Assembly: GCF_000195915.1 (NCBI RefSeq) | Contig: NC_002578.1 | Coordinates: forward strand, 987,644 to 1,051,643 | Reading direction: 5' to 3' | Length of the DNA stretch: 64,000 bases | DNA from: Thermoplasma acidophilum DSM 1728 | GTDB taxonomy: Archaea; Thermoplasmatota; Thermoplasmata; Thermoplasmatales; Thermoplasmataceae | In this document: positions 1 to 9,005 of the stretch, piece by piece | Layout: the number at the start of each line of letters is the position of its first letter | Position numbering within the stretch: position 1 is the first letter of the stretch | Position numbers and translations under genes: made by a program | Notes under the pieces: model-generated | Told to the model about the DNA's origin: nothing | Databases searched by the model: none | What the model saw: the letters and a program-made list of their open reading frames with translations, nothing else

Positions 1-85
1 CCACGATTGACCAACCGCAAAAACAGATAATGCTACGAGATATAAATTTTTGTTTCGAGGCCCTGCGGATTTATTAACATATGCT

Positions 86-919
86 TCATTTTGCCTCAGA
101 TTTTCTTCCTGGATCTGTCCGTATGATTGCATATACCATGGCAACTATGACTATCGATATTGCGAGGAACTGGAGCGAGAACCGGGACATTGCGGTTATG
201 AAGTAGAACGCTGCAGCCCCAAGGATCGAACCGTAAAGTATCGAATATGCGAATGAACTTGATCTATCAATCGACCTGTTTCCGTTCCTGTATGAAGCCG
301 CAATTATGGATACCATGGATAGTACGAAGCTCGCAATCAGATATGAGTTTATTGGAATGACAAATGTGGCCAGCGGAAGGCTGAATTCATAACCGTAGAC
401 TACGAGTGTGTATACCGCCTCATACTCCATCAATTCAACATAAACATACGATGTGAAAAATGCATACCCGGTCTCCCTGAACACTATAAATGCCGCTATC
501 ATGTCAAGGAAAGAAAGCGTTGAAAAAGCCATCAGGGTTACCACGGAATAGATCTTCCTTGCGAATATTCCCTCAAGCAGGCTGACGATGCCTATGACCA
601 GCGTCACGGATACCATGAATGGCTCATTTACCGGCGTGCCGAGAACCATGTATTTATGCGGTATACTTCCGGTCAGAGCCGCCAACCATATCAGCACGGA
701 TGCAGCAACGATGATCAGGGCCACCGGATATACGAAGTTTCTGTAGGGATTCCCAAGCAGCCTCCTTACCACTGGCAGGGAGGCGAATAGAAACAGGATG
801 AACAGATTGGCGTATGGATAAACGCGCGGAAGTATGTAGGCAGCCATGAATATGGGTGGCAGCATCACGCCTACGTTGATCACCATTTCAGTTATCGATT
901 CCTTGCTTATGTTTTCCAT
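86..919 (-). CDS. polytopic membrane protein of unknown function
   Basis: A 277-residue protein with about seven or eight hydrophobic segments and short charged loops, so it is an integral membrane protein. I recognise no catalytic motif. It is the last gene of a minus-strand operon. Its ATG follows directly on the TGA of the DUF58 gene, with a GGTGAG ribosome site inside the end of that gene. MoxR/DUF58 clusters commonly carry membrane proteins of this kind, so a role in the same membrane-associated assembly is a reasonable inference. The specific function is unknown. Confidence 0.8.
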   Translation of the reverse strand: MENISKESITEMVINVGVMLPPIFMAAYILPRVYPYANLFILFLFASLPVVRRLLGNPYRNFVYPVALIIVAASVLIWLAALTGSIPHKYMVLGTPVNEPFMVSVTLVIGIVSLLEGIFARKIYSVVTLMAFSTLSFLDMIAAFIVFRETGYAFFTSYVYVELMEYEAVYTLVVYGYEFSLPLATFVIPINSYLIASFVLSMVSIIAASYRNGNRSIDRSSSFAYSILYGSILGAAAFYFITAMSRFSLQFLAISIVIVAMVYAIIRTDPGRKSEAK

Positions 920-2221
920 TCACTCACCCATATTGTTCATCTTAGCATATAGATACGAGGCCACCAGTTTTCTGTATGCATCGCGAGATCCGACGATCTC
1001 GGTTCTGAAGCCAAGGCTCCTTAAGATCTCCTTTTTTCTCTCGACAAGATCATGCTGCTTGTGGAATAGCGTTGCCCTCAGCGTGCGATTCTCTTCCCCG
1101 GTCACAATGAAATCGTAAGGATTCGCTATGAAGATCATTGCCTTGTAGGAACCGATCATGTCCCTTATCCATCTTGGATCTTCCCCATATTCGAAGGAAC
1201 TTATGATGAAGATCATCGTCGTCTTCTTTATCTTCCTTTTCAGAAAATCAAGCGAAGATTTCAGAGAGAACGAGCCTGCCGGCCTGATATCAGATATGAC
1301 CTTCTGGAGGTTCTCTATTGGTGCCGCGGTTCTTTCTGGCGGGATGAATACATTTGTCTCCGATGACGATATGAAGAATCCAACGCCGTCCTGATTCTTC
1401 CTTATCTTGTATGACGTTTTTATAACATCTGCCATTATTGAGTCGAACATCCTCTTTCCGTCATGGCCCTGATTCATGCCATTGCCGTAATCTATGAGGA
1501 AGATGACGTCCATTATGCGCTCCTCTTCCATCTGCTTCACGTAAAGATCATCGCCTCTCGTTCGTCCTATCATGGCCCAGGCCACGTACCTAATCTCATC
1601 CCCGGGAACGTATTCCCTCAAAGTGAGAAAATCGTAGCCCTGCCCAGCCTTCTTGTTGTAATGTATGCCGGTATAATACAGCATATTGCTTATCCTCTCG
1701 CTCCTGGCTGCCATTATCTCACTCAATGCCGGGGCAACCCTGAGGTCTATGATTTTCGATACCTCGGCCCGCTCTACCGCGAACCTCATTCCATCTTCTA
1801 TGTAAACGGAGACTGGCCCTAGCTTGTATCTACCGATCGTATTTGGAGTAACAGAGAATTTCTTCACGGCTCTCTCAAAGGGTTTCAGCGAGATGAAACC
1901 TTCAAAATCTCCTGACATCCTGAAGGTGTCCGATGAATACACGTAGTAGTGGAAGGAGAGCGGAGAATTATTGCGATTTAAAAAAGCTATCGTGAATTCT
2001 TTTGGAGAGAATTTCCTGGCCTTCTCATTCTCCGAGGATATTTCCACCTCTACGTTTCTAAGTTTTCTGGCGGTTGTCAGATTGAATATAAGAATGTCTG
2101 ATGAGAAAACGAAGAAGAGTATTATGGAAAATATTATGTAATACCTGTATCCGAGTAGGATCGATTCGAATATATTGTAAATTGATGCGCTCAGTATGAG
2201 ATAGCCTGCCCTTCTGATCAT
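920..2221 (-). CDS. DUF58-family protein, partner of MoxR ATPase
   Basis: 433 residues. Two hydrophobic segments near the N-terminus (about residues 5-22 and 28-47) anchor it in the membrane. Around residues 205-225 lies the DUF58 signature REYVPGDEIRYVAWAMIGRT, followed by a von Willebrand-A-like strand, DVIFLIDYGNGM. DUF58 proteins are almost always encoded next to MoxR AAA+ ATPases and are thought to be their clients or adaptors in assembling membrane or secreted complexes. The ATG overlaps the MoxR stop in an ATGA junction, which implies translational coupling. The family call is firm; the cellular role is inferred. Confidence 0.9.
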   Translation of the reverse strand: MIRRAGYLILSASIYNIFESILLGYRYYIIFSIILFFVFSSDILIFNLTTARKLRNVEVEISSENEKARKFSPKEFTIAFLNRNNSPLSFHYYVYSSDTFRMSGDFEGFISLKPFERAVKKFSVTPNTIGRYKLGPVSVYIEDGMRFAVERAEVSKIIDLRVAPALSEIMAARSERISNMLYYTGIHYNKKAGQGYDFLTLREYVPGDEIRYVAWAMIGRTRGDDLYVKQMEEERIMDVIFLIDYGNGMNQGHDGKRMFDSIMADVIKTSYKIRKNQDGVGFFISSSETNVFIPPERTAAPIENLQKVISDIRPAGSFSLKSSLDFLKRKIKKTTMIFIISSFEYGEDPRWIRDMIGSYKAMIFIANPYDFIVTGEENRTLRATLFHKQHDLVERKKEILRSLGFRTEIVGSRDAYRKLVASYLYAKMNNMGE

Positions 2222-3177
2222 TTCGGAACCGGAACCTCTGACAGAACACGGTCAATTATCCTCTTCACGATGAGCTTTGGATCGTCGGTCTCATCCATTA
2301 TCGCCTCTGGTTTCAGTATCAACCTGTGGTTCAGTATTTCGAATGCCATGAACGTTATATCCTCTGGGATCACGTAGCTCCGTCCGCTTATCAACGCATT
2401 TGCCCTGGCCGCTTTCATGTACTTGGCAGTTGTCCTGGGGCTAGCGCCAAGGTAGACCAGGTCATTCTCACGTGTGCGCCTCATCAGGTCAACAAGATAC
2501 TGCTTTATCTCTTCGGATATGTAGACGTTGTCGACCTGAGATCTGAACTCTATTATCTCATCAGGCATCAGAACCAGAGACGGATCATCGTATTTTCCTA
2601 TCGAATTCAGTATGTTCAGCTCGTCCTCCCTGCTTGGATACTCAAGGTAGTACCTGAAAAGAAAACGATCCATAAGGGCCTCCGCAAGAGGAAACGTGCC
2701 TTCCTGCTCTATGGGATTCTGCGTGGCTATGACGAAGAACGGCTTGGGCAAAGAGTGTGTTTCTCCGCCTATGGTCACCTGCGTTTCCTCCATCGCCTCC
2801 AGGAGCGCTGACTGAACCTTTGGCGGCGTCCTGTTTATCTCATCGGCTAGAATAACGTTGGCAAATATCGGACCCTCCTTGAATTCCATCTTCCTGGACT
2901 CTATGTTGAACATGATCGTACCGGTGACATCGGATGGGAGCATATCAGGAGTGAATTGTATCCTCCTGAACTTCATTCTGGTGTGCCTGGCAAATTCGTT
3001 TGCCAGCATGGTCTTTGCGAGTCCGGGTACACCCTCCATCAGGATATGGTTGCCCGTGAGCAATGCGATGAACATGAAGCGCACTATCCTTCTAGATCCT
3101 ATGACGCGCTTCCCTATACTCTCCTCTATACTTATAACAGTATTTCTCAGATTTTCAAGATCTTCTACCGCTTCCAT
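2218..3177 (-). CDS. MoxR-family AAA+ ATPase
   Basis: AAA_3/MoxR ATPase. The Walker A region is GVPGLAKTML, Walker B is ILADEINR, the sensor-1 strand is FFVIATQNP, and a DRF segment lies where an arginine finger is expected. MoxR proteins act as chaperones for maturing or inserting cofactors or protein complexes. I place the start at an internal ATG (3177) rather than the in-frame GTG at 3186 because a GGTG ribosome site lies just before it; the GTG start would add three residues. Neighbours are a small membrane protein upstream and DUF58 downstream, the classic MoxR-DUF58 pair. Confidence 0.93.
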   Translation of the reverse strand: MEAVEDLENLRNTVISIEESIGKRVIGSRRIVRFMFIALLTGNHILMEGVPGLAKTMLANEFARHTRMKFRRIQFTPDMLPSDVTGTIMFNIESRKMEFKEGPIFANVILADEINRTPPKVQSALLEAMEETQVTIGGETHSLPKPFFVIATQNPIEQEGTFPLAEALMDRFLFRYYLEYPSREDELNILNSIGKYDDPSLVLMPDEIIEFRSQVDNVYISEEIKQYLVDLMRRTRENDLVYLGASPRTTAKYMKAARANALISGRSYVIPEDITFMAFEILNHRLILKPEAIMDETDDPKLIVKRIIDRVLSEVPVPK

Positions 3178-3646
3178 AATCTTCACCCAGCGTCAGCCTA
3201 TCCAGCTTCATTTTTCCCAACTTATCGTATAGTCTAGCTATTTCAGAAAAGATGCGCTCCCTCTCCTTTTTCGCACTCGCCCTTCGCCTTTTACTTGGAG
3301 AATTAAGCCTGTTCGTATATTTCCTGTATAGTTTTATGTAATACCTGTATTCCTCCACAAGACTTCTCACAGACTCAAAATCCCTTTCAACACCTGAAAG
3401 GTAATAATCGATATCGTTGTCCCTCACGTGAGGGTATTCCTGGTTTATGTAGTTGCTGGGAACATCAAAGATCTCCTTCTTCTGGCTGTCTGTGGGGTAG
3501 TCATCTGGAACTCCGCGCTTTGAATAATGCCTTACAACGAAGACCAGAATAAAGAGCATGATCACCGGAATCAGAAAGCGAAATACTACGAGGGGATACG
3601 CAACTATGTTAGAGAACATGGTACTAAGTACCGACACCTGCATCAT
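3155..3646 (-). CDS. single-span membrane protein in the MoxR operon
   Basis: 163 residues with one strong transmembrane helix near residues 18-38, followed by a highly charged, basic, probably helical cytoplasmic tail ending in an Arg/Lys-rich segment. I do not recognise the family. Its 3' end overlaps the start of the MoxR gene and its 5' end overlaps the preceding gene, so it is translationally tied to both. MoxR/DUF58 operons often hold a membrane protein with a charged tail (for example DUF4129 types), and this could be a diverged counterpart. An ATG at 3619 (residue 10) is an alternative start. Confidence 0.75.
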   Translation of the reverse strand: MMQVSVLSTMFSNIVAYPLVVFRFLIPVIMLFILVFVVRHYSKRGVPDDYPTDSQKKEIFDVPSNYINQEYPHVRDNDIDYYLSGVERDFESVRSLVEEYRYYIKLYRKYTNRLNSPSKRRRASAKKERERIFSEIARLYDKLGKMKLDRLTLGEDYGSGRRS

Positions 3647-4199
3647 CCCCCTTGAAATACAGCTTCGTTATGTCCATATAGTTATATATTCCAGTCAGGC
3701 GTTCGATTATCTCTCCATCATCCTCTATTACTGAATCTGAATATTTGGCCTTTTCATAGTATTTCAGATAGAATTCAGCTATCTTCACGAAACAAGCGAC
3801 CTTTGGATCCGTGCTGGCCAGATCCATGCCTGATATGCGATCGATGATGAATTTACCGTCAACTATCGATTCCTCTGGCAGATCTATGCCCAATCCCTTC
3901 AGCGTATTCACTATGAATAGCCTTTCTCCCTCATCGGGCGCTTGCTGAATCCCAAAATAACGCATATAGTCGTTCTTAACATCCCTGTATCCAGATATTA
4001 TTGCATCCTTTACCTTGCCCTCAGTTATGCTCTTTCTGGCTGAAACTATGGCTGGAACATCACCTACCGTTTTGACCTTGATGACGGTTTTAACCTCCTC
4101 CCTCACCTTTTTACGACCGAAGCTGAAGAGGGATCTCTTTTCCTTCTTGGGAGGTTCGCTCTGAAAGTCTATTTTTGCCTGCTTTTCATCTTCGCCCAC
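3624..4199 (-). CDS. soluble protein of unknown function (possibly DUF4129-like)
   Basis: 191 residues, with no transmembrane segment or signal peptide. A basic N-terminal stretch rich in Lys and Glu is followed by a helical domain. The pattern SITEGKVKDAIISGYRDVK and a later FYLKYYEKAKYSD segment recall the helical part of DUF4129 proteins found in MoxR operons, but this is only a visual resemblance. The start is a GTG immediately after the TAG of the surface-protein gene. It likely works with the MoxR/DUF58 pair. Confidence 0.72.
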   Translation of the reverse strand: MGEDEKQAKIDFQSEPPKKEKRSLFSFGRKKVREEVKTVIKVKTVGDVPAIVSARKSITEGKVKDAIISGYRDVKNDYMRYFGIQQAPDEGERLFIVNTLKGLGIDLPEESIVDGKFIIDRISGMDLASTDPKVACFVKIAEFYLKYYEKAKYSDSVIEDDGEIIERLTGIYNYMDITKLYFKGDDAGVGT

Positions 4200-6953
4200 C
4201 TACGTCACCTCTATGTTTGTCATGTACTCCTGTATTGTTCCGTTCAGGTATTCCCTATAATATTCCGTAAAGTTGGTAGCTTTGTAATGCATTACAAGCT
4301 GCAATTCTGTGGATTGAGCAATGTACAGGTTGGCGAGGGAGAGATTATCCGAATTTACCGATACAACCTGCACTGCAACACCACTCGTGTTTACATACAT
4401 GACCGTATTGTTTATGGATATGTTAAGACCTATAAATTCTATATTATGTATGTATCCGGTTACAAGTGAGTTCGAAAGTGCCGTTATGTTGAACTCTTCA
4501 ACCGCATTGATGCCAGAGATCTGTACCCACGTCTTCTCCGATGTGAATCTCTTCAAAACGTTGGTGACGTTGAATACGACTATCCTAGTCGTCTGGGTGC
4601 TGTTTAAGGTGATAATGGTTGTATTGGCTGGATTGCGATCCGCAGTATTGAGATAGGCATTGAATGAATAGGAACCGGGGCCGAGAAGATAGGCGTTTTC
4701 CAAAGATACCGTCATGTTGCTATGTGAAACGCTCACGGCAGATCCAGGATTAGAATATAGCGAGAAATGCCATGATGCCACTGATTCGTTCTCAACCCCT
4801 ATTATGTAAGGGACAAGGCCATGTGAAATGCTTGTATTCGCCCTAAGTGCAGTACTATAGCTGTAAGGAACAAACGAAATGTTATCGTATCTGAAGGTGT
4901 AGTTCGATATAGGCAGTGTATAGTTGACGAATATCCTGCTGCCGTTGTCAGATAAGGTTGGTTTTATATCGAAATTGTTGGCGTTTAGACTTATGACAGA
5001 TTCTGGGATGCTGGTATTCGTCAGCTTGAAGATTATTGAATAATTGTAAAGTTCAAAGGACAGCGTGTAAAGCGTCCTAGCTGATAAGTCGACTGTGGCT
5101 GACCCACTACCAGTTAGATTTATGATCAGATCACCCTTATATTTCAGGAAATAGAACTTCATCGAATAATGTCCTGAATAGTACAACGTCATCAGATCCG
5201 TTCCGTTGTTGCTAGTGTTGCCAATGTATCTATATTCCGTTGAATCGAAAGTCATGAACATCTCGAATTCTGAAGAGTTAACGGTAGATCCATGGTACAT
5301 GAATCTGAGATCCAGATTAATTGTGCGCTCTGCATATAAAAACGTACTGTTTGTGGATGGATACCCTGAGACAGGGACAGCTAATTGAGTGCTCTCTGAT
5401 ACGCCGTATCCAAGAGATGTGACTGGATTTAGCGTTTCCTCGATGCTTGTATTGGAAACCACATTCCTCGTAACATTTATCTCCTGGTATCCGGGGGCAT
5501 AGATGCTGAATGTGTAGTTCCCGCCAATAAGCGAGACGTTTCCAGATCCGTTGAATGAGAAGTTTCCTACGAGAATGCCATTTGAGTATATTGAAACGTT
5601 GTAAGGAATCCGCCCACTCGAATTCGACATGTCAAGGGATACCTCGTAGGATGATCCGGGCATTGGTGTGAAATAGAGATTATGGTATGTTGTCTTGTTC
5701 GCTATCTTAACAAAGAAATTGTAAGGATGGAAACCGACAGCATAGGCGGTGAAATTGTAATAGCCCCCATACAGGACGGTTATATTGTAATATCCAAGAT
5801 CGTTCGTCTTGGTCAGCACATAGAATCCAGTGCCCTGAATGGATACTGCAAATCGTATATCAGTTGCGGTAAGCGGTATATACCTTCCGCTTGAATTGTA
5901 AAAGGCCCTTCCTTTAAGGTAATAGACTCCAGCTGAACTTCCATTTAGATACGTCTGATTAATCGGGATATTTGTGGAGGACATCGATCCACCGAGCATG
6001 GGATCAGCCACGGGCAGTGTTATGTTGACATCAGATTCGTTGGCAACGGCCATGAAGGTGGCATTGCCATAACCATATCCTGGGGCGGTTGCAACCAGGA
6101 TATCAAAGCCAGCGCTGACGTTTATCGTGTAAAAACCGTTGCTGTTGGAAATAGCGGTGAAACCATCATAGAAAACGGTGGCGTTGCTGACCAGTTTTCC
6201 GGCCTGATTCTTCACATATCCTGATATAACTATGGATCTGGAACCGGAAGGCTTCAGGCTGATATTCTGTGCAAGATCGTGCCCATCGACGCTTATCATA
6301 TCTGGTGTGGCATTGCTTGCAAAGCCTGGCTTGTAAACAGCTAGAACGTATGTGCCGTTGTAAAGACTCACATTGTAGCTTCCATCGGATCCGGATTCAA
6401 CCGCGGTGCTCACTCCATGCACGAAGTAAAGATCAGCTTTCGGTACGATAATGCCCTCGTACTCGGTAAAACCATGAACCAGGTATTTTTCAGACGGCCT
6501 CAAGCTGATGTTTAACCAGACGGTTCCAGAGGTTATGAAGTCAAAATAATGATAGACTGTATTGTATCCGTATACGTAAAACGCGATGTTGGCCTTTCCC
6601 GTTTTGAGGATACCGAACCTGTAGTAGCCACTCGATGATACATTGCAATATGTGGAATACGGGCCGGCTGCAACCGTAAGCTGGGTATCATTGATCTTTG
6701 CACCTGAGGAACTGTTGTAGAGAAATCCCTGAACCCATATGGTTGCGTTGCCAGATGGTATGAAGTAGGAAGAATTGAGGCCAACGGCGTACTTGTTAAG
6801 GCTCTGATTAACAAATATTATTTGCTGTTTTGGTATTTTATTTATCTTTATGTGGATGGGATTACCTGTTGGGTATCCCACATTTGCGAATGTAAATATT
6901 GACGAAAAGATAATAATACCCAATACGACCAGCGCGATATATTTAGGGGACAA
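4200..6953 (-). CDS. large exported surface protein with carboxypeptidase-regulatory-like repeats
   Basis: 917 residues. An N-terminal hydrophobic helix (about residues 5-24) serves as signal or anchor. The rest is beta-rich, Ser/Thr/Asn/Tyr-rich and dense in N-x-S/T sequons, as expected of a glycosylated archaeal surface protein. At least four segments (around residues 157-211, 245-297, 347-410 and 435-490) show the pattern of carboxypeptidase-D regulatory-like domains: G-x-V...A-x-V, then G-x-Y...Y-x-V/F...A-x-G-F/Y. No C-terminal membrane helix is seen. The start is a TTG at 6953; a TATA element centred 26 nt upstream suggests a leaderless mRNA. It is the first gene of the MoxR/DUF58 operon. 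Confidence 0.85.
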   Translation of the reverse strand: MSPKYIALVVLGIIIFSSIFTFANVGYPTGNPIHIKINKIPKQQIIFVNQSLNKYAVGLNSSYFIPSGNATIWVQGFLYNSSSGAKINDTQLTVAAGPYSTYCNVSSSGYYRFGILKTGKANIAFYVYGYNTVYHYFDFITSGTVWLNISLRPSEKYLVHGFTEYEGIIVPKADLYFVHGVSTAVESGSDGSYNVSLYNGTYVLAVYKPGFASNATPDMISVDGHDLAQNISLKPSGSRSIVISGYVKNQAGKLVSNATVFYDGFTAISNSNGFYTINVSAGFDILVATAPGYGYGNATFMAVANESDVNITLPVADPMLGGSMSSTNIPINQTYLNGSSAGVYYLKGRAFYNSSGRYIPLTATDIRFAVSIQGTGFYVLTKTNDLGYYNITVLYGGYYNFTAYAVGFHPYNFFVKIANKTTYHNLYFTPMPGSSYEVSLDMSNSSGRIPYNVSIYSNGILVGNFSFNGSGNVSLIGGNYTFSIYAPGYQEINVTRNVVSNTSIEETLNPVTSLGYGVSESTQLAVPVSGYPSTNSTFLYAERTINLDLRFMYHGSTVNSSEFEMFMTFDSTEYRYIGNTSNNGTDLMTLYYSGHYSMKFYFLKYKGDLIINLTGSGSATVDLSARTLYTLSFELYNYSIIFKLTNTSIPESVISLNANNFDIKPTLSDNGSRIFVNYTLPISNYTFRYDNISFVPYSYSTALRANTSISHGLVPYIIGVENESVASWHFSLYSNPGSAVSVSHSNMTVSLENAYLLGPGSYSFNAYLNTADRNPANTTIITLNSTQTTRIVVFNVTNVLKRFTSEKTWVQISGINAVEEFNITALSNSLVTGYIHNIEFIGLNISINNTVMYVNTSGVAVQVVSVNSDNLSLANLYIAQSTELQLVMHYKATNFTEYYREYLNGTIQEYMTNIEVT

Positions 6954-6972
6954 TATTGATCTACCGCAATAC

Positions 6973-6984
6973 TATATTTAAATT
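6973..6984 (-). promoter_or_regulatory. TATA box of the surface-protein/MoxR operon
   Basis: On the minus strand this reads TTTAAATATAG. Its centre is about 26 nt before the TTG at 6953, the spacing expected if transcription starts at the start codon. It is the only clear promoter for the six genes down to 86. Confidence 0.65.
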
Positions 6985-7020
6985 TTTGCACGCTAGGATG
7001 CGTACTGCATCGCCGCAAGA

Positions 7021-8553
7021 TCAGCGAACCTTGACGGCAATCCCCTTCTTCAGCTCTATCATGGCCCTGGCTGGCATCTTGGCTATGCCAACACCGCGTA
7101 CTTCGCCGCTGTGAACCAGAACAACTTCGTCCTCCTGCCTTATGTCCTCAGTGGCATCAACAACGCCCATGGCGTAAACGTTTGATGTTGGCTTGAAATC
7201 ATCTATCTCCACTAGAAATTTGCCGTTCTTGATGAACATATCAGCGGACGCTTTGTTTATGGTGAACTTTCCCAAATTCTCATTATAGACGAAGAGGATC
7301 TTTCCATCCTTTACTATCATATCCTGATTGTAGTTCCTCCTTATGGTGTATCCGGATACCAGCGGCAATATCCATTCGCCAAACTGGTAACGCAGTATTG
7401 AATTGTATTTGGCCACCTTCTGATTCACGGCCTTACCTCCAGCAATTTCCCTCTGAATGACCTCCCTTAACCTCTGAAGATTGGAAGATTTGAACTCTAT
7501 GACCTCGTGCGGGTATGGTATGGCCTCCGTTATAAAGTCAAGATCTTCCGGTATGAACGCAATGACCTTTCTGTATCTGTTCCGGCCCATATAGCTGCTC
7601 ATCATTCTTTTCATCATGATCTTTTCATCCTCATACCATAGCCCGATGACCGGTATATCGTAAAATCTCGCAGGATACGTTTCTTCAAGATCCCTAGGGA
7701 CTATACCTATGGGCGATGTAACTATTACCTCATGGATGAACCTTCTCAGATTGCCAAGTGCGCCTATAACCTTCTGGTGGCTCTTTGATCTTGAATATGG
7801 TTTTTTCGCCGAGCATGGGAGTATTAGAGCAATATCTGCATCAGGTTTCACGTATGATTCCGAAATGTAATTTCTGTACCTGATCAGGTCTGGCCTGTAA
7901 AGATCCTCAATGGTATTTGCCTTTATGTATGGTGTTCTGACGGGAAAAACACTCTCGAAGTCCTGATAGTAGGAATAATCTGCGATCCTGACCATCTCGG
8001 CAGCCTTGCTTGAGATGACGGCTTTTTCGATCAGCTCCCTCAGGGTGCCATCAGAAATGGATCTCTGTATTATATGCATCATATCAGATATGAATATCGC
8101 ATTTTCAGAAGAAACATCATGATCGGCCTTCTCGATGCCAAAAGGGGTGAAGCGATAGCCCATCTTCCCCTCCATCTCAAGAATGCTGCTATCGAAAAAA
8201 GATATGCCTAGATAGACCAAAGCTGGAATGGAGTATGGATCACTGATGCCTGAAATCATTATCAATTTGGAGAATCCATATCTTGAATGTATGTCCATTA
8301 TGATCCTGACAAGATCCTTTGGTTTTCTAACAAGTTCAGCCCCGTTGGGAATGATGACCAGCTTGTCTGTTTCCAGTATCTCCTGTTTTATCTTTGCTGG
8401 ATAAAGAATCTGCCTTGGTATCCTGTCTCCCAGTATTTCTATATCGCTATCCCCATAATTTATACCATTGCCGGATGCTATTACGGAGGGGTATACGACA
8501 TCATCCACCTTGCCGTATCTGGCATATCCGAAGAGAGCCTGATCTTCAATCAT
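7021..8553 (-). CDS. arcS: archaeosine synthase ArcS (TgtA2), with PUA domain
   Basis: 510 residues. ArcS completes archaeosine (G15 of tRNA) from preQ0 that has been inserted by TgtA. The diagnostic motif PCSAKKPYSRSKSH lies at about residues 246-259, in the domain that distinguishes ArcS from catalytic TgtA. The C-terminal 90 residues look like a PUA RNA-binding domain (KASADMFIKNGKFL ... GVGIAKM). The N-terminal part is a degenerate TGT-like barrel. A TATA element lies 28 nt before the ATG, so the mRNA is probably leaderless. QueC and QueD, which make preQ0, are also in this window (32142-33356). Confidence 0.9.
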   Translation of the reverse strand: MIEDQALFGYARYGKVDDVVYPSVIASGNGINYGDSDIEILGDRIPRQILYPAKIKQEILETDKLVIIPNGAELVRKPKDLVRIIMDIHSRYGFSKLIMISGISDPYSIPALVYLGISFFDSSILEMEGKMGYRFTPFGIEKADHDVSSENAIFISDMMHIIQRSISDGTLRELIEKAVISSKAAEMVRIADYSYYQDFESVFPVRTPYIKANTIEDLYRPDLIRYRNYISESYVKPDADIALILPCSAKKPYSRSKSHQKVIGALGNLRRFIHEVIVTSPIGIVPRDLEETYPARFYDIPVIGLWYEDEKIMMKRMMSSYMGRNRYRKVIAFIPEDLDFITEAIPYPHEVIEFKSSNLQRLREVIQREIAGGKAVNQKVAKYNSILRYQFGEWILPLVSGYTIRRNYNQDMIVKDGKILFVYNENLGKFTINKASADMFIKNGKFLVEIDDFKPTSNVYAMGVVDATEDIRQEDEVVLVHSGEVRGVGIAKMPARAMIELKKGIAVKVR

Positions 8554-8576
8554 TTATCTACGATATTTTGACTGCC

Positions 8577-8586
8577 TTATTTAAAG
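8577..8586 (-). promoter_or_regulatory. TATA box of arcS
   Basis: CTTTAAATAA on the minus strand, centred about 28 nt before the arcS ATG at 8553. Confidence 0.6.
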
Positions 8587-8646
8587 TTCGTATGCGCAAT
8601 TCTTAGAGAAAAACCATAGAAGATTATGAAACCCCGTTCTATGAAA

Positions 8647-8728
8647 CGCGGGGAGTGGGATTCGAACCCACGCTCTCATAAGAGAAACAGCTTAGCAGGC
8701 TGCCGCCTTACCTCTGGGCCATCCCCGC
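8647..8728 (-). tRNA. tRNA-Ser (anticodon GCU)
   Basis: The minus strand folds as a class II tRNA. Acceptor strands GCGGGGA and TCCCCGC pair perfectly. The anticodon stem encloses the loop CTGCTAA, giving anticodon GCT. A long variable arm (GAGAG/CTCT type) follows, then the T arm GTGGG-TTCGAAT-CCCAC. The discriminator base is G, as in serine tRNAs. CCA is not encoded. No intron is seen. It lies 7 bp downstream of, and co-directional with, the small gene at 8736-8897 and could be transcribed with it. Confidence 0.95.
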
Positions 8729-8735
8729 CCTTTAT

Positions 8736-8897
8736 TCACTGGCTGAACCTTTCCTGAAGGTCGTTGGCGATCTGCTCCAGCATCTCCTCGAAATCCTCGT
8801 TTTCAAATGTGAAAACTTCTCCGTTCGGCAGTATTATCTTGGCATAATATATATCGCCATCCTTGGAGACCTCAACCTGAGCCAGTTCCTCTGTCAT
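8736..8897 (-). CDS. 53-residue conserved-looking small acidic protein
   Basis: A short ORF, MTEELAQVEV at the start and NDLQERFSQ at the end, with a beta-strand-like first half (IYYAKIILPNGEVFTF) and an acidic helix in the second half. Amino-acid and codon use are those of a real Thermoplasma protein. A TATA-like element TATAATATAG lies about 28 nt before the ATG, consistent with a leaderless transcript. I do not recognise the family. Its end is 7 bp from the tRNA-Ser gene on the same strand. Confidence 0.7.
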   Translation of the reverse strand: MTEELAQVEVSKDGDIYYAKIILPNGEVFTFENEDFEEMLEQIANDLQERFSQ

Positions 8898-9005
8898 ATC
8901 TATCAAGCCTTAAATGATTTGCCTATATTATACTTTTACGCAGAGACCTGACGGCCATCCGATATTCACGATCGTGTTTTTATCTACGTATTGATACCGC
9001 ATTAA

